A DNA stretch of 64,000 bases from Mesorhizobium sp. (GTDB taxonomy: Bacteria > Pseudomonadota > Alphaproteobacteria > Rhizobiales > Rhizobiaceae): contig SAJS01000011.1 in NCBI GenBank assembly GCA_004017535.1, positions 150,774-214,773 of the forward strand, in the 5' to 3' direction. The position numbers were made by a program, and so were the translations under genes. The notes below the pieces were generated by a model. It searched no databases. It saw only the letters and a program-made list of their open reading frames with translations, and was not told the DNA's origin. Shown here piece after piece: positions 17,186 through 27,076 of the stretch; the first letter of the stretch is position 1, and each line of letters opens with the position of its first letter.

Positions 17186-19015
17186 ATGAACCTCCGCAAT
17201 ATCGCGATCATCGCGCACGTCGACCATGGCAAAACCACGCTGGTCGACCAGCTTCTGAAGCAGTCCGGAGCCTTCCGCGACAACCAGCGCGTCGCCGAGC
17301 GCGCCATGGATTCCAACGACCTCGAAAAAGAGCGCGGCATCACCATCCTGGCCAAGGCGACCTCGGTCGACTGGCACGGCACCCGCATCAACATCGTCGA
17401 CACGCCCGGACACGCCGATTTCGGCGGCGAGGTCGAGCGCATCCTGTCGATGGTGGATTCGGCGATCGTGCTCGTCGACGCCGCCGAAGGGCCGATGCCG
17501 CAGACCAAGTTCGTTGTCGGCAAGGCGCTCAAGGTCGGCTTGCGGCCCATCGTCGTCATCAACAAGATCGACCGTCCCGACGCCCGCCATGTCGAGGTTG
17601 TCAACGAGGTGTTCGACCTTTTCGCCGCGCTCGACGCCACCGATGAGCAGCTCGATTTCCCGATCCTCTACGGCTCGGGTCGCGACGGCTGGGTGTCGGA
17701 AAACCCCGAAGGTCCGAAGGACCAGGGCCTAGCGCCGCTGTTCGATCTCGTCGTCAAGCACGTGCCGGCGCCGACGGTCCATCCAGGCCCGTTCCGCATG
17801 ATCGGCACCATCCTGGAAGCCAATCCGTTCCTCGGCCGTATCATCACCGGCCGTATCGAGTCCGGCACGCTGAGGGCCAACCAGGCGGTCAAGGTGCTGC
17901 ACCATGACGGCACCCAGATCGAGACCGGCCGTGTCTCAAAAATCCTTGCCTTCCGCGGCCTCGAGCGCCAGCCGATCGACGAAGCCCAAGCCGGAGACAT
18001 CGTCGCCATCGCCGGCCTGTCCAAGGGCACCGTCGCCGACACATTCTGCGACCCGGCGGTGAACGAGCCGCTGCATGCGCAGCCGATCGACCCGCCGACG
18101 GTCACTATGTCCTTCCTCGTCAATGACAGCCCGCTTGCCGGCACCGAGGGCGACAAGGTGACCAGCCGCGTCATCCGCGACCGCCTGCTGCGCGAGGCCG
18201 AGGGCAATGTCGCGCTCAAGATCGAGGAATCGGCCGAAAAGGACTCCTTCTTCGTTTCCGGCCGCGGCGAATTGCAGCTTGCGGTGCTGATCGAGACGAT
18301 GCGCCGCGAAGGCTTCGAGCTCGCCGTGTCGCGTCCGCGCGTCGTCATGCAGAAGGGCGAGAACGGCGAATTGCTGGAGCCGGTCGAGGAAGTCGTCATC
18401 GACGTCGACGAGGAGCATGCCGGCGTCGTCGTGCAGAAGATGTCGGAGCGCAAGGCCGAGATGGTTGAGCTGCGTCCGTCCGGCGGCAACCGCCAGCGCC
18501 TCGTCTTCCACGCGCCGACGCGCGGCCTGATCGGCTACCAGTCGGAGCTGTTGACCGACACGCGCGGCACCGCGGTGATGAACCGGCTGTTCTTCGCCTA
18601 TGAGCCTTACAAGGGCGAATTGCCCGGCCGCACCAACGGCGTCTTGATCTCCAACGAGCAGGGCGAGTCGGTCGCCTACGCTATGTGGAACCTGGAAGAC
18701 CGCGGCCCGATGATCATCGATCCGGGCGTCAAGGTCTATCAGGGCATGATCATCGGCATCCATTCGCGCGACAACGACCTCGAAGTGAATGTGCTCAAGG
18801 GCAAGAAGCTCACCAACATCCGCGCCGCCGGCAAGGACGAGGCGGTGAAGCTGACCCCGCCGATCCGCATGACGCTGGAGCGGGCGCTGGCCTGGATCCA
18901 GGACGACGAGCTGGTCGAGGTGACGCCGAAGACCATTCGGCTACGCAAGCTTTATCTCGACCCGAACGAGCGCAAGCGTTTCGAAAAGGCCGCCAAGGTG
19001 ATGGGCGCGGCGTAA
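17186..19015 (+). CDS. typA: TypA/BipA ribosome-associated GTPase
   Basis: A 609-residue translational GTPase of the EF-G-like TypA/BipA family, full length. G motifs: G1 AHVDHGKTT (residues 10-18), G2 region with ERGITI, G3 [14 protein letters not shown], and G4 NKIDRPDAR. Domain II and the EF-G III/V-like domains follow, then the BipA-specific C-terminal domain ending [17 protein letters not shown]. It binds ribosomes and is needed for growth under cold or stress in several bacteria. I chose ATG 17186 because the protein then begins [16 protein letters not shown] as usual; an in-frame start at 17147 adds 13 unrelated residues. Confidence 0.97.
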   Translation: MNLRNIAIIAHVDHGKTTLVDQLLKQSGAFRDNQRVAERAMDSNDLEKERGITILAKATSVDWHGTRINIVDTPGHADFGGEVERILSMVDSAIVLVDAAEGPMPQTKFVVGKALKVGLRPIVVINKIDRPDARHVEVVNEVFDLFAALDATDEQLDFPILYGSGRDGWVSENPEGPKDQGLAPLFDLVVKHVPAPTVHPGPFRMIGTILEANPFLGRIITGRIESGTLRANQAVKVLHHDGTQIETGRVSKILAFRGLERQPIDEAQAGDIVAIAGLSKGTVADTFCDPAVNEPLHAQPIDPPTVTMSFLVNDSPLAGTEGDKVTSRVIRDRLLREAEGNVALKIEESAEKDSFFVSGRGELQLAVLIETMRREGFELAVSRPRVVMQKGENGELLEPVEEVVIDVDEEHAGVVVQKMSERKAEMVELRPSGGNRQRLVFHAPTRGLIGYQSELLTDTRGTAVMNRLFFAYEPYKGELPGRTNGVLISNEQGESVAYAMWNLEDRGPMIIDPGVKVYQGMIIGIHSRDNDLEVNVLKGKKLTNIRAAGKDEAVKLTPPIRMTLERALAWIQDDELVEVTPKTIRLRKLYLDPNERKRFEKAAKVMGAA

Positions 19016-19034
19016 GCTCTCCAGCCAAGGGTAC

Positions 19035-19075
19035 AAAAGAGGGAGCGTGTGCTCCGAGCGTGTGCTCCCTCTTTT
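19035..19075. terminator. Bidirectional rho-independent terminator
   Basis: A perfect 12-bp stem, AAAAGAGGGAGC with GCTCCCTCTTTT, around a 17-nt loop. The T-run on the plus strand ends typA and the one on the minus strand ends the DUF1062 gene. Confidence 0.9.
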
Positions 19076-19079
19076 CGTT

Positions 19080-19706
19080 TCAGCGGCACGCTGCCGACAG
19101 AATGGCGCGGCACTCCGCCTCTCCGGCCAGGTCGATGCGCACCGCCAGGCCGTCGCGAACCGGCTTGCGCAAGCCTTTCGCACCGTCCGGTTCGATGCTC
19201 AGTCGCCTTCGGTGGTCCAAGGCCTGGAGCCTTGACCGCGAGATGCCGAGCTCGCCGGCAAGCAGGCGGCCCAGCCGCAAAGGCGTCGTGCCCTTCAGCC
19301 GAAGGTCAAGCGCGAGCGCGTCCGCGCGTCCCGGCTCTCCTTCGAGCAGCTCCTTTCGGACCGTGGCATCAGGTGATTCCTCGACCCGCCCGGCTCGGCT
19401 GCGCAACGCGGCGGCATCGAAGGCAAAGCGGCGCGCAATCGCCGGATCGTTGCTTTCGAGCGCCGTCAGCAGCGCAGGCTCGATATCGTGGCGGTTTTGT
19501 CGTTCCAGGATGGTGAAATTCCAGGAGTTGTCGCAACTCACGCAGCGATAGATCAGCCAGACGTCGATGCGCTTGCCATTGGCATTGACGCGGAATTTCT
19601 CGCTGCATTTGTATGATCTGAAGCCGCCGCAGCGGTTGCAGTTGATGAAAGGTCGTGGCGCGATTGCGGGCGCGATCGTCCAGCGGACACGCAAGGTAGA
19701 AGACAT
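19080..19706 (-). CDS. DUF1062 domain protein with zinc-ribbon-like cysteines
   Basis: A 208-residue DUF1062-family protein. Its N-terminus opens with LRVRWTIAP. Two CxxC pairs, CNRCGG (about residue 23) and RCVSCDNSW (about 54), together with a further Cys in YKCSEKF, suggest a small zinc ribbon. The rest is charged and helical, with family blocks ILERQNRHDIEPALLTALE and GISRSRLQALDHRRRLSI. The family has no assigned role that I know of; the zinc ribbon plus basic C-terminal half would suit nucleic acid binding, which is inference. It is convergent with typA through a shared terminator, with no gene for 390 nt upstream. Confidence 0.85.
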   Translation of the reverse strand: MSSTLRVRWTIAPAIAPRPFINCNRCGGFRSYKCSEKFRVNANGKRIDVWLIYRCVSCDNSWNFTILERQNRHDIEPALLTALESNDPAIARRFAFDAAALRSRAGRVEESPDATVRKELLEGEPGRADALALDLRLKGTTPLRLGRLLAGELGISRSRLQALDHRRRLSIEPDGAKGLRKPVRDGLAVRIDLAGEAECRAILSAACR

Positions 19707-20096
19707 GCCGGTAGGCCCTTCCCGTCGGGAAGTCCGTCAGATCGGCAATGTCCGAGATGCCCTTCATGGGCACGGCGTGGCGAAAGACTGTGTTGTCTGG
19801 AAATCAAGCGTCGGCGCGATAGCACTCGACGGCGGCTCAGCAATGCCAAACCGGTCTCGAACCACCGCCTGAAGAACACGTGAAAATGGAGCAGGCGGTG
19901 CCAATGGCCGCGCCTGCGGTGCATTCAGAGGAGTTGGCGAGACCGGCGGTTACTGAGGCAAAGTGATGCTCGAAAATGGATAAAGGGTCGGGTCTTTTAG
20001 ACGCGTGGCGCCGATCCGGCAAGCCATCCGGCTTTCGTCATCCCGATGGTTGCGTTAGTCTCTCAGGGTTGAGTTCTCGACCGCAAGAGGTCCGCC
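19707..20096. other. 390-nt gap with no recognised gene
   Basis: The region lies between the divergently transcribed DUF1062 gene and the LysE-type exporter. I find no convincing ORF, tRNA, strong hairpin or repeat matching the window's families. Promoters for both flanking genes should be here; no clear -35/-10 pair stands out. Confidence 0.5.
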
Positions 20097-20708
20097 ATGC
20101 ATCTCGCCTCGCTGCTGATCTTCGCCGCCGCTTTGTTCGTTGCCGCCGGCTCGCCCGGTCCGTCCATCGCGGCGCTTGTGGCGCGCGTCATCTCGAAAGG
20201 GTTCCGCGATGTCTTCCCGTTCCTGCTGGCGATGTGGATCGGCGAGGCGATCTGGCTGTCGCTGGCGGTGTTCGGCCTGGCCGTCGTGGCGCAGACCTTC
20301 CACTACGCCTTCGTCGTCGTGAAGTGGATTGGCGTGGCGTATCTCGCCTGGTTGGCGTTCAAGATGTGGACGGCGCCGGTAGAGGCCAAGGAAGGCGAGA
20401 TGCCGCGCGAGGATTCGCCCATGAAACTGTTCTTTGCCGGCATGGCGGTGACATTAGGCAATCCGAAGATCATGATGTTCTATCTGGCGCTGCTGCCGAC
20501 CATCATCGATCTTGCCTCGGTCAGCGTCGTCGGCTGGGTCGAGCTGACGCTGACCATGGCCGTCGTGCTGGTCGTCATCGACCTTGCCTGGGTGCTGGCC
20601 GCTTCGCAGGCGCGCCGGCTCCTGAAGAGCAGGCGCGCCATGAAGATCGCCAACCGCGTCAGCGCCACGACCATGGCGGGTGCCGCCGCGGCAATCGCCG
20701 CGCGCTAA
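20097..20708 (+). CDS. LysE/RhtB-family amino acid exporter
   Basis: A 203-residue inner-membrane exporter with five to six hydrophobic segments. It carries the family's N-terminal signature AAGSPGPSIAALVARVISKGFR (with the conserved Pro-Gly-Pro) and the mid-protein block FFAGMAVTLGNPKIMMFYLALLP. The family exports amino acids or derivatives such as homoserine lactone, threonine or lysine; the substrate here is unknown. ATG 20097 has AGAGG 7 nt upstream. It is monocistronic and followed by a dispersed repeat. Confidence 0.85.
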   Translation: MHLASLLIFAAALFVAAGSPGPSIAALVARVISKGFRDVFPFLLAMWIGEAIWLSLAVFGLAVVAQTFHYAFVVVKWIGVAYLAWLAFKMWTAPVEAKEGEMPREDSPMKLFFAGMAVTLGNPKIMMFYLALLPTIIDLASVSVVGWVELTLTMAVVLVVIDLAWVLAASQARRLLKSRRAMKIANRVSATTMAGAAAAIAAR

Positions 20709-20800
20709 AGCAATTGCAGGAAAAGTGTGAGCGGTTTTCCGCCCGGAATTGCGTCAAAACAAAGAGATAGAGCGATTCGCCGTCTCCCTGAAACGGCGAA
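20709..20800. repeat. Rhizobial-type dispersed intergenic repeat
   Basis: GCAATTGCAGGAAAA and TTTTCCGCCCGGAATTGC form an imperfect inverted repeat around GTGTGAGCGG. They are followed by AAACAAAGAGATAGAGCG and a small hairpin, TTCGCCG/CGGCGAA. The pattern matches a repeat I know from many rhizobial intergenic regions. It sits between convergent genes and may serve as a terminator. Confidence 0.6.
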
Positions 20801-20818
20801 ATCCTTAAGCGGCCGGCC

Positions 20819-21142
20819 TCACATCATTTCGATGATCGGCGCGATCTCGACGCTGAAGGCCGGGTCCATCAGGATCGGGCACTCCTTGGCCTTGGCGACC
20901 GCATCGTCGATGTCCCTGGCTTCGACGACGGTGTAACCGGCTGTCGGATTGCTGCCGCCATTGTTCTCGACCTTGCCGCTCGGCAGCACAGTCTTCGACA
21001 TGCCGACCGGATTGCCGCCATCGACCACGGCCGAGCCGAGCTTGTCGTACCAGCCGGTCCAGGCATCCATTGCCGCTTTGCGTTCGGCTTCATCGGTCGG
21101 CATCTTGCCAGAGCCGTGATAGACATAGAGAAATTTCGCCAT
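20819..21142 (-). CDS. YCII/DGPF-domain protein
   Basis: A 107-residue protein of the YCII-related (DGPF) superfamily, beginning MAKFLYVYHGSGKMPTDEAE. The middle block LGSAVVDGGNPVGMSKTVLP and the later YTVVEARDIDDAVAKAKECP follow the ferredoxin-like YciI pattern, including the usual Asp-Gly. Function unknown; the family includes a haloacid-type chlorohydrolase and domains fused to ECF sigma factors. The start ATG 21142 has GGGAGGAG immediately upstream. Transcribed alone on the minus strand. Confidence 0.8.
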   Translation of the reverse strand: MAKFLYVYHGSGKMPTDEAERKAAMDAWTGWYDKLGSAVVDGGNPVGMSKTVLPSGKVENNGGSNPTAGYTVVEARDIDDAVAKAKECPILMDPAFSVEIAPIIEMM

Positions 21143-21354
21143 GTTCTCCTCCCTTGTCGGCGGCGTCGAACCGGCACGCGGCCACGCCGCTTGCGATATG
21201 CAGCTGCGCTGCAACCCGGTATGCGGCTACTCGTAATCGTGGATACGTGGCAATCCCGTCTGGACATGCAGCCACGCCGCAATCCTGATCATCGGACCAA
21301 ATGACGCGGCGGGCAACGAAAAATTCGGTGTTGCTAATATAAGACCTGCGGCCG

Positions 21355-21918
21355 TCATCTCGCCATGGCGTGGTATTCGGGATTGGGCCGCATGTCGACC
21401 GCGGCGGCCACGCGGTTCGACATGTTGAAGAAGGCGGCGATCGAGGCGATGTCCCAGATGTCGCGGTCGGAGAACCCGGCCTGGCGCAGAGCAGCGCGGT
21501 CGGCTTCCACGATCCTGGCCGGTTCTTCCGTCAGCTTCACGGCGAATTCGAGCATGGCGCGCTGGCGGTCCGGCAGGTCGGCGGCGCGGAAATTCATCGC
21601 CATCATCTCGCCCAGCGCCGGCTCGCCCGACAGCTGACGCACCGCCGCGCCATGCGCGGTCAGGCAGTAATAGCAATGGTTGATCGAGGAGACCGCGACC
21701 GCGATCATCTCGCGCTCCAGCTTCGACAAGCCGGAATCGCCCAGCATCAGATCGTTGTACATGTCGGTGAAGGCGCGCAGCTTCTTCTCATCGAAGGCGT
21801 AGGCGAGCAGCACGTTGGGCACGAGGCCGAGCTTCTCCTCGCATTTGGCGAAATAGGCTTTCGTCGCCTCGCTCAGCTCCGCCTGGACGAGGTCGAGCGC
21901 CGTAATCCTGTCGGTCAT
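21355..21918 (-). CDS. AhpD-like (carboxymuconolactone decarboxylase-fold) peroxidase-related protein
   Basis: A 187-residue protein of the peroxidase-related/AhpD family. The redox motif is intact: EREMIAVAVSSINHCYYCLTAH, with a CxxC pair and the downstream His. The C-terminal part, GFSDRDIWDIASIAAFFNMSNR, is also characteristic. Such proteins are thought to reduce peroxides or serve as thiol-disulfide partners. The start ATG 21918 follows AAGGAG at 8-9 nt; an in-frame TTG lies 18 nt further upstream. It is divergent from the giant glutamate dehydrogenase gene. Confidence 0.85.
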   Translation of the reverse strand: MTDRITALDLVQAELSEATKAYFAKCEEKLGLVPNVLLAYAFDEKKLRAFTDMYNDLMLGDSGLSKLEREMIAVAVSSINHCYYCLTAHGAAVRQLSGEPALGEMMAMNFRAADLPDRQRAMLEFAVKLTEEPARIVEADRAALRQAGFSDRDIWDIASIAAFFNMSNRVAAAVDMRPNPEYHAMAR

Positions 21919-22046
21919 GGGTCGTTCTCCTTGCAACGCACCGGCGTTGGTTCGAATTCTTTAATGCGTCGTCAAACCTTTGTCGCGAAACGGCGGTCAT
22001 CTGCTACGATAGCTACAAAAGCATAAGACGGGAGGGACCAAGCGTC

Positions 22047-25000
22047 ATGGCCAGCGTGAAATCCAAGCCGAAGAAGAAAGCGGCTGCCGCCGCGAAAGCG
22101 GAGGAGAAGCCCGCAAGGCTTGCCGATTATCTGCTTGCCCGGGCGCCCGCCGAGGATATCGCGGCCTATGACGCGGCCGACCTGGAACGCGCAGGCGAGC
22201 TCGCAGCCCGAGCGGTGGCCAGCCACAGGAAGGGCGAAAGCGTCGTCGCCGTCGATGCCGATTCGGACGTTGTCTGCGACGGCCGGCCGGTCACCGTCAT
22301 CACCGTCGTCAACGACAACATGCCATTCCTGTTCGATTCCATCCTGGGCGAGATCACCGAGAGCAGCGGCCAGCCGACGCTGGTCACCCATCCGATCGTC
22401 ACCGTCCGTCACGGCAAGGCCGGCGTTGTCGAGGTTCTGGGCGACGGCGGCAAGGAGGATGACGAGCACGAGCGGCTGAGCGTTGTCCACGTCCACGTTC
22501 CAAGGCTGACCGCCGAAGAGGCGAAGAGCCTTACCGAGCGGCTGCGCAAGATGCTGTCCCAGGTCCGGGCCGCGGTTGTCGACTGGAAGCGTATGCTCGC
22601 CCGCCTCGACCAAGCGATTTCCGAGTTCCGCTATTCCGCGGTGCCGCTCGACAAGAAGAGCGTCGCCGAGGCGATCGCCTTCCTCGAATGGCTGCGCGAC
22701 GACAATTTCACCTTCCTCGGCATGCGCGAGTTCAAATATGTCGGCGGCGAGGAGAGCGGCTCGCTGGAGCGCGCCGACAAGCCCGGCCTCGGCATCCTGG
22801 CGGATCCCGACGTGCTGGTGTTGCGGCGCGGCACCGAGGCGGTGACGACGACGCCGGAGATCCGCGCCTTCCTGCATGGACCGGAGCCGTTGATCGTCAC
22901 CAAGGCGAACGCCAAGTCCCTGGTGCACCGCCGCATCTATCTCGACTATGTCGGGGTCAAGACCTACACGGCGAAAGGCGCGCTGGCGGGCGAATTGCGC
23001 ATCGTCGGCCTTTTCACCTCGACCGCCTACACGCGCTCGGTGATGAAGATCCCCTATCTGCGCTCGAAGGCCGAAACGATCATCGCCAAGTCGGGATTCA
23101 ATCCCAACGACCATTCCGGCAAGGCGCTGATCAACGTGCTGGAGAGCTATCCGCGCGATGAGTTCTTCCAGGTTCCGGTGCCGGTCCTGAGAAAGCATGC
23201 CAATGCCATTCTCGGCCTGGTCGAGCGGCCGCGGATCAGAGCGCTGGTGCGCGCCGACCAGTTCGATCGCTTCGTTTCGATCCTCGTTTTCGTGCCGCGC
23301 GACCGCTATGACAGCGCCGTGCGCGAGAAGATCGGCGCGTATCTCAAGACCGTGTTCGAGGGTCGGCTGTCGGCCTATTACCCGGCCTTCCCGGAAGGCG
23401 GGCTGGCGCGCGTGCATTTCATCATCGGCCGCTCCGGCGGCAAGACGCCGAAGATCGAGCAGTCGACGATCGAGGCGGCGATCCGCGACATCGTGCGCAC
23501 CTGGCAAGACGCGCTCTCCGAGGCCGCGGAAGCGGCCGGCAGCGATCCGGCGCTGAAAGCGATCGCGGCGCGGTTCCCCGAAAGCTATCGCGATAGCTTC
23601 TCGGCCGCCGTGGCGCTGGCGGATGCCGGGCGCATCGCCAAAATCAGCGCCGACAATCCGATCGCCATCGACTATTACCGCCATGCCGACCAGAAGCCGA
23701 ACCAGGCGGCGCTGAAGATCTACCACCATGGCAGCCCGGTGGCGCTGTCGCGCCGCGTGCCGGTGCTGGAGAATATCGGCTTCCGCGTCATCAGCGAGCG
23801 CACCTTCGAGGTCGGCGGCGACCCGGCTGCAACGGTATTCATTCACGACATGGAGCTGGAGAACAGCTACGGCAACCCAATTAACCTCGCCGATGGCGGG
23901 GCGCTTTTCGAGGACGCCTTCCTCTCGGTCTGGCGCGGCGATGTCGACAATGACGGCTATAACGGCCTGGCGCAGACCGCCGGCCTGTGGTCGGGCGAGA
24001 TCACCATCCTGCGCGCCTATGGCCGCTATCTGCAGCAGGCCGGCATCCCGCAGAGCCAGGATTTCATCGCCGCGGCGCTAAACCGTTATCCGGAGGTCGC
24101 GCGCGGCCTGCATTCGCTGTTCGTCGCCCGGCTCGGGCCGACGGCGGAAGGCGACGGCGCGGTCGCGGCCAAGCACCTCAAGGTCAAGATCAAGGATGCG
24201 CTGGAGGAGGTCCCCAATATCGATGACGACACCATCATCCGCCGCTACCTCAACCTCATCGAGGCCTCGCTGCGCACCAATCATTTCGTCGCCGATACGA
24301 AAGCGAAGGGGCAGTCGCTGGCGATCAAGCTCGACTCGCAGGCGGTCGAGGGACTGCCGGCGCCGCGGCCATGGCGCGAGATCTTTGTCTACGGCTCAGA
24401 GGTCGAGGGCGTGCATCTGCGCTTCGGCCCGGTGGCGCGCGGCGGCCTGCGCTGGTCGGATCGCGCCCAGGACTATCGCACCGAGGTGCTGGGGTTGGTG
24501 AAGGCGCAGCAGGTCAAGAACGCGGTCATCGTGCCCGTCGGCGCCAAGGGCGGCTTCTATCCGAAGAAGCTGCCGATGAGCGCCCGGCGCGACGCCATCT
24601 TCGAAGCCGGCACCTCGGCCTACAAGAACTTCGTCTCCAGCCTGTTGTCGATCACCGACAATATCGGCGTCGACGGCGTCATTCCGCCAGCCGGCGTGGT
24701 GCGGCGCGATCCCGACGATCCCTATTTCGTCGTCGCCGCCGACAAGGGCACGGCGACCTTCTCCGACACCGCCAACGGCATTTCCGAAAAACACCACTTC
24801 TGGCTGGACGATGCCTTCGCCAGCGGCGGCTCGGCCGGTTACGACCACAAGAAGATGGGCATCACGGCCAAAGGGGCGTGGGAAGCGGTGAAGCGGCATT
24901 TCCGCGAGATGAACCGCGACATCCAGACTGAGCCCTTCAGCGTGGTCGGTGTCGGCGACATGTCGGGCGACGTGTTCGGCAACGGCATGCTGTTGTCGCC

Positions 25001-26825
25001 GGCAACCAGGCTGATCGCCGCTTTCGACCATCGCGATATCTTCATCGATCCCGATCCGGACATGGCCGCCTCAATGGCCGAGCGCCAGCGCATGTTCGCC
25101 CTGCCGCGCTCGTCCTGGCAAGACTATGACAAGTCGAAGCTGTCGGAAGGCGGCGTCATCGTCTCGCGCAACCAGAAATCCATCACGCTGCCGCAGGCGG
25201 CCGCCGCCGCGATCGGCCTCTCCAAGACCACGGCGACCCCGGTTGAGATCATGAGCGCCATCCTCAAGGCGCCGGTCGACCTTTTGTGGTTCGGCGGCAT
25301 CGGCACCTATGTGCGGGCTTCCGGCGAAAGCAATCAGGATGTCGGCGACCGCGCCAACGACGCCATTCGCGTCACCGCGCTCGATGTCCGGGCGAAGGTC
25401 ATCGGGGAGGGCGCCAATCTCGGCGTTACGCAGCGGGCGCGCATCGAGTTCGGCATGAATGGCGGCCGCTGCAACTCGGACGCCATCGACAATTCAGGCG
25501 GCGTCAACTGCTCCGACGTCGAGGTCAACATCAAGATCGCGCTGGCCTCGGCGATGCGCAAAGGCTCGCTGACCAGGCCGGCGCGCAACAAGCTGCTCGC
25601 CGAGATGACCGACGAGGTGAGCACGCTGGTGCTCTCCAACAACTACCAGCAGACGTTGGCGCTGTCGCTCGCGCGCAAGCGGGGGCTGGCCGACATCGCG
25701 CATCAGGCACGGTTCATGACGGCGCTGGAGTCGCGCGGCCTGCTCGACCGCGCCGTCGAGACGCTGCCGTCGCCGGCGGCGCTCGCCGAACGCGAGGCGC
25801 GCGGCGAGCCGCTGACCAGGGCCGAGCTTGGCGTGCTGCTCGCCTATGCCAAGATCGTACTGTTCTCCGACATCGTCGCCAGCGACGTGCCGGACGATCC
25901 GCATTTCGACCGCGATCTGATGGGCTATTTCCCGGAGCGCATGGCCAAGAAATTCGCCGGCGAAATCCGCGACCACAGGCTGCGGCGCGAGATCATCGCG
26001 CGGGTCGTCGCCAACGATCTCGTCAATCGCGGTGGGCCATCCTTCGTCAACCGGCTGCAGGAAGCCAACGGGCGCCCGGCCGCGGATGTCGTGCGCACCT
26101 TCGCCGTGGTCCGCGACGGCTTTGCGCTGCCCGCGCTCTATCGCGAGATCGACGCGCTCGACAACCAGATCGACGGGCAGACCCAGCTCGATCTCTACCA
26201 GTCCGTCAGCCGGCTCATCTTTGTGACCAGCGGCTGGTATCTGAAGAACGAAGCCGGCTCCGCGCCGCTCGGCCAGCGGATCGTCGAGCTGCAGGAGGCC
26301 CGCAAGGCGCTCGAGCCGAAGCTCGTATCGCTGCTGCCGGCCTTCTCGCGCGAGCGCATCGAGGAGCGGCGGCAAGGCCTGTTCAAGGGTGGCGCGCCGG
26401 AGAAGCTCGCCGGGGAGCTCGCTTTGGCCGAGGTGGCCGAGCTGATCCCCGACGTCGCGCTCACCGCGCGCACCGCCAATGCCGACATCGTCAGCGCGGC
26501 CAAGGCCTTCTTCGCCGTCAGCGACGCCTTCCGCATCCCGCGCGTCGAGGAAGCGGCGCGCTCGATCATGCCGCCCGACTATTACGACCAGCTGGCGCTG
26601 TCACGCGCGACCGACACGATCGGCGTCGCGCGGCGCGGCATCGCGGTGGCGGCTCTGACCGCGCACGGCGCGGCGGCGGATCCGGTCGCGGCGTGGCTGG
26701 AGGCCGGCGGCGAGCGCGTCGCCCGCATCCGCGAGCGGCTGCAGGCGCTGACCGAGGGCGGCGACATCACCGTATCGCGGCTGTCGGTGGCGTCCGGGCT
26801 GATGACCGACCTGACAGGGATGTGA
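22047..26825 (+). CDS. NAD-specific glutamate dehydrogenase, 180-kDa class
   Basis: A 1592-residue protein, full length for the GDH-180 class. The long N-terminal regulatory part (ACT-like modules, about 1-480) is followed by the catalytic core. Visible core motifs are VPVGAKGGFYPKKLP (about residues 829-843, including the substrate-binding Lys), TFSDTANGI, GVGDMSGDVFGNGMLL (about 968-983) and the nucleotide-binding region EGANLGVTQRARIEFG with IDNSGGVNCSDVEVNIKI (about 1120-1160). It converts glutamate and NAD to 2-oxoglutarate, ammonia and NADH, serving glutamate catabolism. ATG 22047 follows GGGAGG. It is monocistronic, ends in a repeat region, and shows no frameshift across its length. 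Confidence 0.95.
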   Translation: MASVKSKPKKKAAAAAKAEEKPARLADYLLARAPAEDIAAYDAADLERAGELAARAVASHRKGESVVAVDADSDVVCDGRPVTVITVVNDNMPFLFDSILGEITESSGQPTLVTHPIVTVRHGKAGVVEVLGDGGKEDDEHERLSVVHVHVPRLTAEEAKSLTERLRKMLSQVRAAVVDWKRMLARLDQAISEFRYSAVPLDKKSVAEAIAFLEWLRDDNFTFLGMREFKYVGGEESGSLERADKPGLGILADPDVLVLRRGTEAVTTTPEIRAFLHGPEPLIVTKANAKSLVHRRIYLDYVGVKTYTAKGALAGELRIVGLFTSTAYTRSVMKIPYLRSKAETIIAKSGFNPNDHSGKALINVLESYPRDEFFQVPVPVLRKHANAILGLVERPRIRALVRADQFDRFVSILVFVPRDRYDSAVREKIGAYLKTVFEGRLSAYYPAFPEGGLARVHFIIGRSGGKTPKIEQSTIEAAIRDIVRTWQDALSEAAEAAGSDPALKAIAARFPESYRDSFSAAVALADAGRIAKISADNPIAIDYYRHADQKPNQAALKIYHHGSPVALSRRVPVLENIGFRVISERTFEVGGDPAATVFIHDMELENSYGNPINLADGGALFEDAFLSVWRGDVDNDGYNGLAQTAGLWSGEITILRAYGRYLQQAGIPQSQDFIAAALNRYPEVARGLHSLFVARLGPTAEGDGAVAAKHLKVKIKDALEEVPNIDDDTIIRRYLNLIEASLRTNHFVADTKAKGQSLAIKLDSQAVEGLPAPRPWREIFVYGSEVEGVHLRFGPVARGGLRWSDRAQDYRTEVLGLVKAQQVKNAVIVPVGAKGGFYPKKLPMSARRDAIFEAGTSAYKNFVSSLLSITDNIGVDGVIPPAGVVRRDPDDPYFVVAADKGTATFSDTANGISEKHHFWLDDAFASGGSAGYDHKKMGITAKGAWEAVKRHFREMNRDIQTEPFSVVGVGDMSGDVFGNGMLLSPATRLIAAFDHRDIFIDPDPDMAASMAERQRMFALPRSSWQDYDKSKLSEGGVIVSRNQKSITLPQAAAAAIGLSKTTATPVEIMSAILKAPVDLLWFGGIGTYVRASGESNQDVGDRANDAIRVTALDVRAKVIGEGANLGVTQRARIEFGMNGGRCNSDAIDNSGGVNCSDVEVNIKIALASAMRKGSLTRPARNKLLAEMTDEVSTLVLSNNYQQTLALSLARKRGLADIAHQARFMTALESRGLLDRAVETLPSPAALAEREARGEPLTRAELGVLLAYAKIVLFSDIVASDVPDDPHFDRDLMGYFPERMAKKFAGEIRDHRLRREIIARVVANDLVNRGGPSFVNRLQEANGRPAADVVRTFAVVRDGFALPALYREIDALDNQIDGQTQLDLYQSVSRLIFVTSGWYLKNEAGSAPLGQRIVELQEARKALEPKLVSLLPAFSRERIEERRQGLFKGGAPEKLAGELALAEVAELIPDVALTARTANADIVSAAKAFFAVSDAFRIPRVEEAARSIMPPDYYDQLALSRATDTIGVARRGIAVAALTAHGAAADPVAAWLEAGGERVARIRERLQALTEGGDITVSRLSVASGLMTDLTGM

Positions 26826-26831
26826 GCTGCT

Positions 26832-27004
26832 GTTCCTCGCCTCCGCCAAAGGCGGGGGAGAGGTGGCCGCGTAGCGGCCGGAGAGGGGCTTCGTAGGGCG
26901 AAGACCTTTCTCGACTACCTGTCACAGCCCGCCGCGTTCCCTCACCGTCTCGGCTTCGCCGAGCCACCTCTCCCCACTTCGTTCCCGTTCACGGGGCGAG
27001 GAAC
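26832..27004. repeat. Inverted-repeat element, family D
   Basis: A 173-bp region bounded by GTTCCTCGCC and GGCGAGGAAC. It has inner arms GGGGAGAGGTGG and CCACCTCTCCCC, and small hairpins (CCGCCAAAGGCGG, GGCCGCGTAGCGGCC, CGGCTTCGCCG). It fills most of the gap between the glutamate dehydrogenase and MFS genes. REP/MITE-like, no coding content. Confidence 0.7.
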
Positions 27005-27076
27005 TGGCGCTTGTTGCGCCACCGCCCGAAAACATGCAGACATGGCGCCCGGCACGAGCGGCCCGAGGGAATCAGC

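Noticed and set aside
19707-20096. A possible 26-codon ORF near 19888 in the gap before the LysE-type gene
   Set aside because: No ribosome binding site and no structural or compositional support.
21972-23846. A 624-codon minus-strand frame opposite the glutamate dehydrogenase gene
   Set aside because: It is an antisense shadow of a gene with clear motifs along its whole length and has no recognisable protein signature.
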